64,000 nt of DNA from Rhizobiaceae bacterium MnEN-MB40S. Its GTDB lineage: Bacteria; Pseudomonadota; Alphaproteobacteria; Rhizobiales; Rhizobiaceae. Position 1 is the first letter of the stretch; the number at the start of each line of letters is the position of its first letter. The DNA lies in the NCBI GenBank assembly GCA_024343425.1, contig BRLC01000019.1:90646-154645 (forward strand), given 5' to 3'. The translations under genes were made by a program, and so were the position numbers. The notes beneath the pieces were generated by a model. It saw nothing but the letters and a program-made list of their open reading frames with translations, had not been told where the DNA came from and searched no databases. Of this stretch, positions 16,791 through 24,183 are shown in pieces.

Positions 16791-17776
16791 CCGCCACCCT
16801 TCCCGTTTCAATAGCCGCATGGATTTCCGGCGAAACGCCGGGCGCCGAGCATCTGACGTTTTCGACCCGCCCGGCGCCGCGCGCTAAGCCGGGAACGATG
16901 ATTGTGAGAGTCGCGGCGGCTGCGCTCAATTTCTCCGACATTCTGATGATCGACGGGGCTTACCAGGTGCGACCGCCCCGCCCTTTCATTCCGGGTCAGG
17001 AGATTGCAGGGACCGTGGTCGAGGTATCCGGCGAAAGCGCCTGGAAGCCGGGAGACCGGATCGCCAGCAAGGTGTTCTGGGGCGGCTTCTCGGAATTCGC
17101 CGAGGTGCGCGAGGACATGGCGATCGCCCTGCCCGAAGATCTTGATTTCGCCAGGGGCGCGGCACTTCCGGTCTCCTATATGACTGCGATGGTCGCGCTT
17201 CACGACAGCGTCGACGTCGGGCCGCAGGACAGCGTGCTTGTCCACGCCGCAGCCGGCGGGGTTGGCCTGGCCGCCGTCGAGATCGCCCACGCCGCCGGCG
17301 CGAAGGTGATTGCAACGGCCGGCAGTTCCGAAAAGCTGGCGCTCGCGAAGGACCACGGCGCCGATATCGGCGTCAATTACCGCGACAAGAACTGGAAGGA
17401 CGCCGTGAAGGACGCGACAGACGGCAAGGGCGCCACGATTGTCGTCGATCCGGTGGGCGGCGACGTGGCGACCGAAAGCCTGCGCTGCATCGCCCGGCAT
17501 GGAACGCTCCTGATTGTCGGCTTCGCCTCCGGCAAGATTGCGCAGCTGCCGTCCAATTACCTGCTTTTGAAAAGCCTGACGGCGCGCGGCGTGTTGTGGG
17601 ATCACGACCGTGACGGCCCGATGATCGCGCGGATGACGAAGCGGATTCAGGAGCTGTTGCAACAGGGAAAGATCAATCCGGTGGTACGTTCCGATTTCAG
17701 GCTTGAAGATCTGCCGCAAGCGCTCGATGCGCTGGGTAACCGCAACTCCGTCGGCAAGCTGGTGCTGACGCTATGA
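16787..17776 (+). CDS. zinc-less MDR / NADPH:quinone oxidoreductase-like enzyme
   Basis: The GTG start overlaps the IclR stop. The 329 residues have the GroES-like N-domain (IPGQEIAGTVVEV, PGDRIASK) and a Rossmann domain with AAAGGVGLAAVEIA; the structural and catalytic zinc cysteines of alcohol dehydrogenases are absent, as in quinone oxidoreductases and enoyl reductases. Members reduce quinones or alpha,beta-unsaturated carbonyls with NADPH. Next to a CoA-transferase and urocanase, reduction or oxidation of an imidazolyl acyl-CoA is possible but unproven. Confidence 0.92.
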   Translation: MTATLPVSIAAWISGETPGAEHLTFSTRPAPRAKPGTMIVRVAAAALNFSDILMIDGAYQVRPPRPFIPGQEIAGTVVEVSGESAWKPGDRIASKVFWGGFSEFAEVREDMAIALPEDLDFARGAALPVSYMTAMVALHDSVDVGPQDSVLVHAAAGGVGLAAVEIAHAAGAKVIATAGSSEKLALAKDHGADIGVNYRDKNWKDAVKDATDGKGATIVVDPVGGDVATESLRCIARHGTLLIVGFASGKIAQLPSNYLLLKSLTARGVLWDHDRDGPMIARMTKRIQELLQQGKINPVVRSDFRLEDLPQALDALGNRNSVGKLVLTL

Positions 17777-17786
17777 GGGTCGGACA

Positions 17787-18980
17787 ATGAGCGATAAACC
17801 GATCCTGGACGGCATCCGCATTCTCGACCTGACGCGCGTGATGTCGGGTCCCTACTGCACGTCGATGCTGGCCGATCTCGGGGCCGAGATCATCAAGATC
17901 GAAATGCCGGAAACCGGCGACGAGGCGCGCCATTTCGGACCTTACAAGGACGGTGAGAGCACCTATTTCATGATGCTCAACCGGGCCAAGAAAAGCGTCA
18001 CCATCAACATGAAGGATCCGGAAGGCCTTGCGGTGGTCAAGAACCTGATCCCGAAATGCGATGTGATCGTCGAGAATTTCCGGCCGGGCGTCATGGCCCG
18101 GCTCGGCATGGACGAAGCCTCGGTGCGGGCGCTCAATCCCACGATCGTCTACGCCAGCATTTCCGGTTTCGGCCAGGACAGCCCCTTGAAGAACTGGCCA
18201 GCCTTCGACCTGGTGATTCAGGCCATGAGCGGCATGATGAGCACCACCGGACCGAAAGGCGGACCGATGACGGCCGTAGGCGAATCGATCGCCGATGTCT
18301 GCACCGGCATGTTTGCGGCCTTCGGCATAGTGGCCGCCCTTTTCGACCGCGAACGCAATGGCAAGGGACGCCATGTCGACGTCGCCATGCTCGATTCCGT
18401 CATGGCGATGGAGCTCACGGGCCTTTCCCGCCAGCTCTACTCCGGCGATACGCCGAAGCCGGCCGGCAATCGCCATCCCGTCACCTACCCGGTCGACAGC
18501 TTTCCGACCACCGGCGACGACATCGTGATGGTGTGTTTTTCGCAGGCGGCTTTCCGGTCTCTGTGCGCGCTGATGGGCGCGCCCGACCTTGCCGATGATC
18601 CGCGATTCAAGACCAACGCCGACCGCAACGAGAACGAAGACGAACTGCGCGCGCTGATCGCCGACTGGACCTGCAATCAGGATCAGGAGGCGCTTGTGAC
18701 CCGCCTGCAGGAAGCCGGCATCCCGGCCGGCCCCGTCTGGGACCTGAAGGCATTGACGGAAAGCGAGCACGCGGCCGCTCGCGGCCTCGTCGTGGGCGGC
18801 GCCCACTCGAAATTCGGAAGCGTCCCGCTCGTCCCGCAACCGGTTCGGTTTTCTGAAGCGCCGGGCGTCAAGGATCCGCACGTGCCGATGCTGGGCGAGG
18901 ATACGGACGACGTCCTGCAGGATGTGCTCGGACTGGATGAGGACGCCATCGCCGCCATGAGAAAAAAGAAAATAATCTGA
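17787..18980 (+). CDS. CaiB/BaiF family III CoA-transferase
   Basis: The 397-residue protein fits family III CoA-transferases from end to end: N-terminal ILDLTRVMSGPYCTSMLADLG, the RNKxS-like NRAKKSV, NFRPGVMARLG, and the catalytic Asp170 in GESIADVCTGM. These enzymes move CoA between carboxylic acids through an aspartyl anhydride; the family includes FldA, which exchanges CoA between aryl-lactates and aryl-acrylates. That precedent is notable because urocanate is imidazole-acrylate and the next gene is urocanase. It starts 10 bases after the oxidoreductase stop. Confidence 0.94.
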   Translation: MSDKPILDGIRILDLTRVMSGPYCTSMLADLGAEIIKIEMPETGDEARHFGPYKDGESTYFMMLNRAKKSVTINMKDPEGLAVVKNLIPKCDVIVENFRPGVMARLGMDEASVRALNPTIVYASISGFGQDSPLKNWPAFDLVIQAMSGMMSTTGPKGGPMTAVGESIADVCTGMFAAFGIVAALFDRERNGKGRHVDVAMLDSVMAMELTGLSRQLYSGDTPKPAGNRHPVTYPVDSFPTTGDDIVMVCFSQAAFRSLCALMGAPDLADDPRFKTNADRNENEDELRALIADWTCNQDQEALVTRLQEAGIPAGPVWDLKALTESEHAAARGLVVGGAHSKFGSVPLVPQPVRFSEAPGVKDPHVPMLGEDTDDVLQDVLGLDEDAIAAMRKKKII

Positions 18981-18989
18981 GGTGAGGAA

Positions 18990-20669
18990 ATGAACACCAA
19001 CCTGTCGAACACGCGGATTGTTCGCGCGCCAAGGGGCGCGGAACTGAACGCCAAGAGCTGGCAGACCGAAGGCCCGCTACGCCTGCTGATGAACAATCTC
19101 GACCCGGAAGTCGCGGAACGGCCCCAGGACCTGGTGGTCTATGGCGGCATCGGCCGGGCGGCGCGGGACTGGAAATCCTTCGACGCGATCGTCCAGCAAC
19201 TGAAGGATCTTGAAAGCGACGAAACGCTGCTGGTCCAGTCCGGCAAGCCGGTCGGCGTGTTGCGCACCCACAGGGGCGCGCCGCGGGTGCTGATCGCCAA
19301 CGGGAATCTCGTGCCGCACTGGGCGACCTGGGAGAAATTCCACGAACTCGACCGGCTGGGGCTGACCATGTTCGGACAGATGACGGCCGGCTCCTGGCTC
19401 TATATCGGCAGCCAGGGGATCGTTCAGGGCACCTTCGAAACCTTCTCCGAAATCGGCCGCCGGCATTTCGGCGGCGAGACCGCCGGACGTCTTGTGATGA
19501 CCGGCGGACTTGGCGGCATGGGCGGCGCCCAGCCGCTTGCCGCGACCATGGCCGGATTCAACGCCATCGTCGCCGAGTGCCAGCCGAGCAAGATCGAATT
19601 CCGCCTGCGCTCAGGCTATCTCGACACGCAAGCCGCAAACCTTTCTGAAGCGCTCGCCATGATCGAAAAGGCCAACGCCGACGGGAAGCCGCTGTCCGTC
19701 GCGGTGCCCGGCAATGTCATCGACATGCTGGAGAAAACGCAACGCCTGGGCATAACGCCGGACGTGCTGACGGACCAGACCTCGGCGCATGATCCGGTCA
19801 ACGGCTACCTGCCCCATGGCTGGACGCTCGAAAAGTGGGAGAGCATGCGCGAGAGCGACCCCGACGCGGTATCCAAAGCGGCCAAGGAAAGCATGGCGCG
19901 GCATGTCGGCCTGATGCTCGATTTCGAGGAGAAAGGCGCCATCGTTCTCGAATACGGCAACAATCTGCGGGCCATGGCGCAAGAGGCGGGCGCCGAAAAC
20001 GCATTCGGCTTCCCCGGCTTCGTGGAAGCCTATGTCCGGCCGCTCTTCTGCCGGGGCAAGGGACCGTTTCGCTGGGTGGCGCTCTCCGGCGATCCGGAAG
20101 ACATCTACAAGACCGATGCGAAGGTGCGGGAACTGATGCCGGACGATGCGTTCCTGCACACCTGGCTCGACAAGGCGCGCAAGCACATCAGGTTCCAGGG
20201 CCTGCCGTCGCGCATATGCTGGGTCGGTCTCGGCGACCGGCATCGCCTCGGCCTCGCCTTCAACGAGATGGTGCGCAACGGCGAATTGTCGGCGCCGGTG
20301 GTGATCGGCCGCGACCACATGGACAGCGGCTCCGTCGCCAGCCCCAATCGCGAGACGGAAGGCATGAAGGACGGATCGGATGCGATCTCCGACTGGCCCA
20401 TTCTCAACGCGCTCATGAACGCCGCCAACGGCGCGACCTGGGTCTCCTTCCACCATGGCGGCGGAATGGGGATGGGCTATTCACAGCACGCCGGCATCGC
20501 CCTTGTCGCAGACGGCTCGGAAGAAGCCGACGCCATGATCGAACGCACGCTGTGGAACGACCCCGCAAGCGGGGTCATCCGCCATGCGGACGCCGGCTAT
20601 GAATCGGCGATCGAATGCGCCGAGGAATTCGGACTGAACATCCCCATGCCGCAGCGTCGAACGCCGTAA
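18990..20669 (+). CDS. hutU: urocanate hydratase (urocanase)
   Basis: The 559-residue protein matches urocanase along its length: [11 protein letters not shown] near residue 50, [40 protein letters not shown], and the C-terminal block [14 protein letters not shown] with [19 protein letters not shown] and [13 protein letters not shown]. Urocanase uses bound NAD to hydrate urocanate to imidazolone propionate. The other usual hut genes (hutH, hutI, hutG) are absent around it; its partners are a CoA-transferase and a quinone-reductase-like enzyme. It could serve a variant pathway or a urocanate analogue such as a methylated or thio form. Its TAA abuts directly the stop of the convergent secretion gene with no intervening base. 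Confidence 0.95.
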   Translation: MNTNLSNTRIVRAPRGAELNAKSWQTEGPLRLLMNNLDPEVAERPQDLVVYGGIGRAARDWKSFDAIVQQLKDLESDETLLVQSGKPVGVLRTHRGAPRVLIANGNLVPHWATWEKFHELDRLGLTMFGQMTAGSWLYIGSQGIVQGTFETFSEIGRRHFGGETAGRLVMTGGLGGMGGAQPLAATMAGFNAIVAECQPSKIEFRLRSGYLDTQAANLSEALAMIEKANADGKPLSVAVPGNVIDMLEKTQRLGITPDVLTDQTSAHDPVNGYLPHGWTLEKWESMRESDPDAVSKAAKESMARHVGLMLDFEEKGAIVLEYGNNLRAMAQEAGAENAFGFPGFVEAYVRPLFCRGKGPFRWVALSGDPEDIYKTDAKVRELMPDDAFLHTWLDKARKHIRFQGLPSRICWVGLGDRHRLGLAFNEMVRNGELSAPVVIGRDHMDSGSVASPNRETEGMKDGSDAISDWPILNALMNAANGATWVSFHHGGGMGMGYSQHAGIALVADGSEEADAMIERTLWNDPASGVIRHADAGYESAIECAEEFGLNIPMPQRRTP

Positions 20670-21977
20670 TCAGCGTTCGCGCAGGGCGTGGGCGATCTGG
20701 TCGGTCATCGGCTTGACCAGATAGGACAGGACGTTGCGGTCTTCGGTCTTGATGAAAACCTCGACCGGCATGCCGGGAATCAGCGGCTTGTCGCCAAGTC
20801 GGGAGATTTCATCTCCGCCGATTGCAAGGCGCATATTGTAGAACCCCTGACCGGTCGTCTCGTCGAAGACCAGATCCGGCGAAATGGTCTGCACCGAGGC
20901 TGCAAGCGTCGGCGTGGTGCGCTGGTTGAAGCTCGGGAAACGCAAGGTCGCCTCCTGCCCCGGCGCGAGCTGGTCGATACTGACAGGAGACACCGGCGCT
21001 TCGACCACAAGGACGTCCGCGCCCGGCACGATCTGCATGACCGTCTGGCCAGCGCCGATCACGCCGCCCACCGTGTGCATGCCGAGCGCATGCACGTATC
21101 CGGATTTCGGCGCGCGCAATTCGTTGCGCGTCAGGCGATCCTCGGCGTCCACTTTCCGCTCTTCCAGCCTGGCGATTTCAGTGCGGACCTGGTCCAGCAG
21201 CTCCAGCGTTTCTGCGCGAAAATCCTCGTCGATCCGGATTTCCTGGACGCGGCGCTCGCTGATCGCCTCTTTGGCTTCGGCGATCGCCGCCGTCAGGCCG
21301 CCATGCTCGCCGAAAAGTTGCGCGCGCGTACGCTGCAACGCCGTGACGCGACTTTGCTGGACGAGCTGCTGTTGCAGCAGATGCTCGAGGTCGACCAGTT
21401 CCTTTTCGACCAGTTCGATTTCCTGCACCTTCGCGGTGAGTTGCGCCTCGAACCCCTCGATCTTCTTGTTGATCTGGTCGATCTGGTCCGTCAGTTGGTG
21501 TTTGCGACCTTCGCGGCTCTGGCGGCGGGCGTCCATGAGATGGACCTGGTGCTCCTCATGGCGCGACCGCGCCGTTTCCGTCTGGCCGGGGTCGCCTGCC
21601 GGAATAGCGAGATCCGGAAGACCGTCGCGCTCGGCCTTCAACCGTAACTTCTTTGCATGCAGAGACTCCAGCTGCTGCGTCAGCGATGCGACCTCGGCGC
21701 GCGTGACCGTATCGTCCAGAACCAGCAGCAGTTCGCCGGCCTGGACGTAGTCGCCGTCGCTGACATGGATGTCGCGAACGATGCCGCCCTCCTTGTGCTG
21801 GATCGCCTTGATCCTGGATTCAACGACGAGGGTTCCGGGCGCAACGACGGCGCCCGAGATTTCCGTGAAAGCGGCCCAGCTTCCCACCCCGACCGTCAGG
21901 GCGAGAACAACCACGAAAGCGGCCGTCAGATGACTGCGTATGCTTTTGGTGAATGCGCTTGCAGTTTCCTTGGTCAT
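20670..21977 (-). CDS. type I secretion membrane fusion protein (HlyD/PrtE family)
   Basis: The ATG at 21977 overlaps the stop of the ABC exporter gene (ATGA), fixing the start; the product is 435 residues. One membrane segment (residues ~22-45) follows a short cytoplasmic N-terminus. Then come the biotinyl-lipoyl-like strand (VVAPGTLVVESRIKAIQHKEGGIV), a long alpha-helical hairpin rich in Glu/Gln/Leu (about 95-280), and the beta-barrel end with ELRAPKSGYVHAL and GMPVEVFIKTEDRN, typical of PrtE/AprE. It bridges the inner-membrane ABC exporter and an outer-membrane TolC-type channel, which is not encoded in the window. Confidence 0.93.
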   Translation of the reverse strand: MTKETASAFTKSIRSHLTAAFVVVLALTVGVGSWAAFTEISGAVVAPGTLVVESRIKAIQHKEGGIVRDIHVSDGDYVQAGELLLVLDDTVTRAEVASLTQQLESLHAKKLRLKAERDGLPDLAIPAGDPGQTETARSRHEEHQVHLMDARRQSREGRKHQLTDQIDQINKKIEGFEAQLTAKVQEIELVEKELVDLEHLLQQQLVQQSRVTALQRTRAQLFGEHGGLTAAIAEAKEAISERRVQEIRIDEDFRAETLELLDQVRTEIARLEERKVDAEDRLTRNELRAPKSGYVHALGMHTVGGVIGAGQTVMQIVPGADVLVVEAPVSPVSIDQLAPGQEATLRFPSFNQRTTPTLAASVQTISPDLVFDETTGQGFYNMRLAIGGDEISRLGDKPLIPGMPVEVFIKTEDRNVLSYLVKPMTDQIAHALRER

Positions 21978-23761
21978 TCTCCTGCCTCCTTGACGGCTTC
22001 CACCGGCCGGACAAACTTCTGCCGGGGCCCGAACGCCGCCACCTGACCGTCTCTCAGGCACAGCACCTTGTTGCTGACGGCCATGGCCGACGGACGATGG
22101 GATACGATGATGACGATCGAGCCTTTCTCGCGCAGGGCCTTGATAGCCTCTGTCAGCGCCGCTTCTCCATTGGCGTCGAGATTGGAGTTCGGCTCGTCGA
22201 GAATGACGACGAAGGGATCGCCGAACAGCGCCCTGGCGAGCGCGATGCGCTGCCTCTGGCCGCCCGAGAGCGAATAGCCCGCCGATCCGATGACCGTATT
22301 GTAGCCGTCCGGCAGACCCACGATCAGGTCATGGACGCCAGCGAGACGGGCGGCCTCGACAATGGCCGCCGGATCCGCCTCCCCGTCGAACCGCGCGATA
22401 TTCGCAGCGACGGTTCCGTCGAAAAGCTGGATGTCCTGCGGCAGGTAGCCGATGAAGGCGCCGATCCGGTCGTCGGCCCACTGCTCGAGTTCCGCTCCGT
22501 CGAAACGCACGTCGCCCGACATTCGCGGGATCGCGCCGGCGATGCCCCGCACCAGTGTCGATTTGCCCGATCCCGAGGGGCCGACGACCGCCAGCGCGTC
22601 GCCTGCCTCAAGATCGAAGGTCGCCGCTTTCACGACGGCCTGGCCGTCCGGACCGCATGTGAAGCGGTCGAGTTTCAGCGACTTGTTGGGCAAGGGCAGC
22701 GGAATGAGACCGGAAGCGCCCTCATTCTCGCGCAGGATCTTGCGCAGCTGGCCGAGGCTTCTGCGCGCCGTCACGAAGACCGGCCAGTTGCCGATCGCCG
22801 CTTCCACCGGCGCAAGCGCGCGCGCCGTCATGATGGAGGCCGCGATCATCACCCCGGCAGAGATCTCCTGCTGGATGACGAGCCAGGCGCCGACGGCGAG
22901 CATGGCGGACTGAAGCACCATGCGCGTGCTCTTGATCATGGTGGAGAACAACGACGACCAGTCCGCCGCGTGGCGCTGTTTGTCCAGGTAGTCGGTATTG
23001 CTGTCGGTCCAGCGGGCCGTCAGCGCGCCAGACATTCCCATGGCCTGGATCGCTTCCGCGTTGCGGCGGGACTCCTCGATGCTGGAGGTGCGCCGGCCAG
23101 CCGTCTGCATGGCGCTTTTCACAGCCTTGCGCGCGATAAGCTCGTTGATGATGATCAGGGTGAAAATGATCGCCGCGCCGGCAAGGGCGACGTAGCCGAG
23201 GAGGCTGGCGAACAGGAAGACAATTCCCAGATAGAACGGCAGCCAGGGCATGTCGAAGATCGCCGCCGGACCGGATCCGGCGAGGAATGCGCGGACATTG
23301 TCGAGATCCTGAACGGGTCTGATCGCCGCGCCCTTCGCGCCGAACCTGACAGGCAAAAATGTCGATGTCCGGAACGCCAGACCCGACAGGCTGTTGTCCA
23401 CGTCCTGGCTGATCCGGGTGAAAATGCGGCTTCTCAATCCGTCGAGCAGCGCCATGAAACCGAAGAGCGCCAGCACCAGCCCGGACAGGGTGACCAGCGT
23501 CGGCACAGAGCCGCTCGCAAGCACCCGGTCATAGATCTGCAGCATGAAGATCGGTCCAGTCAGCATCAGAAGGTTGATGACGGCGCTGACGACGGCGACG
23601 CCGGTGAAGCAGCCGCGCAGCGACCGGAAGGCGTCTCCCACCGGATCGGCGCTCTTGCCGGTCGGCGCACTCGCGCCTGGCGCGCTTCGAGGCGCATCCT
23701 TGCCTGAAACAGGCGCGAATGCAGCGCCTTCAATCGGCGTCGGATTCCCTGCCATTGACAT
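21974..23761 (-). CDS. type I secretion ABC exporter (PrtD/HlyB-like, fused TMD-NBD)
   Basis: The 595-residue protein has a ~45-residue polar N-terminal tail, an ABC transmembrane domain (about 50-330, with MLQIYDRVLASGSVPTL typical of PrtD), and an ATPase domain with Walker A GPSGSGKST, signature YSLSGGQRQR and Walker B VILDEPNSNLD. It lacks the N-terminal C39-like peptidase domain of HlyB, as in protease/lipase exporters. Two large RTX proteins are encoded divergently 422 bases away and are the likely cargo. An alternative start two codons in (base 23755) is possible. Confidence 0.94.
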   Translation of the reverse strand: MSMAGNPTPIEGAAFAPVSGKDAPRSAPGASAPTGKSADPVGDAFRSLRGCFTGVAVVSAVINLLMLTGPIFMLQIYDRVLASGSVPTLVTLSGLVLALFGFMALLDGLRSRIFTRISQDVDNSLSGLAFRTSTFLPVRFGAKGAAIRPVQDLDNVRAFLAGSGPAAIFDMPWLPFYLGIVFLFASLLGYVALAGAAIIFTLIIINELIARKAVKSAMQTAGRRTSSIEESRRNAEAIQAMGMSGALTARWTDSNTDYLDKQRHAADWSSLFSTMIKSTRMVLQSAMLAVGAWLVIQQEISAGVMIAASIMTARALAPVEAAIGNWPVFVTARRSLGQLRKILRENEGASGLIPLPLPNKSLKLDRFTCGPDGQAVVKAATFDLEAGDALAVVGPSGSGKSTLVRGIAGAIPRMSGDVRFDGAELEQWADDRIGAFIGYLPQDIQLFDGTVAANIARFDGEADPAAIVEAARLAGVHDLIVGLPDGYNTVIGSAGYSLSGGQRQRIALARALFGDPFVVILDEPNSNLDANGEAALTEAIKALREKGSIVIIVSHRPSAMAVSNKVLCLRDGQVAAFGPRQKFVRPVEAVKEAGE

Positions 23762-24183
23762 GATCCCGTGCTCCCATCGGTTTGGGTAGGCTCGCTCAAA
23801 ACGAGCAGCTCATGGCACCCATATGGTTTAACCTGCGGTTGAGCGCCATCGGTTTTTCCTTAAACTTTGGTAAGCTCGACGTCCGGATTGAAACAGTCTT
23901 CGACTGCGCATTCGCTGATTGTCGGGACGGAGCGATTCTCCGGCCAAGACCCGTTTCGAGTGTCGTCGACGGCTGTGTCCGATGCTCGGCGCAGCGCATT
24001 TGATGCACATAGTGCGCGTAGAATTACATGGCCATTAAGGCTGGATTAATTCTCATCCACAAACCCGCAAACCGGATTGCCCGACCCCGTGGTTCAGCAT
24101 AACTCAGCAGCCATACAGACGCGCATAAGCCAGCAAAATTCACACAGTCACCAAACATGGAATTCGAGAAGGATCGTATAATC
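23762..24183. other. divergent intergenic region between exporter and RTX genes
   Basis: This 422-base stretch has no convincing gene; short frames on both strands overlap each other and lack RBS sites. It must hold the promoters of the secretion operon and the RTX operon. I see a short hairpin (GCTCG and CGAGC around 23793-23809) but no clear -35/-10 pair or long palindrome. Confidence 0.5.

Noticed and set aside
18990..20669. Standard hut operon
   Set aside because: No histidine ammonia-lyase, imidazolonepropionase, formiminoglutamate enzyme or HutC is present; the neighbours are of different families.
23796..24049. Several 60-73 codon frames in the exporter/RTX intergenic region
   Set aside because: They overlap on both strands, lack RBS sites and show no protein-like pattern.
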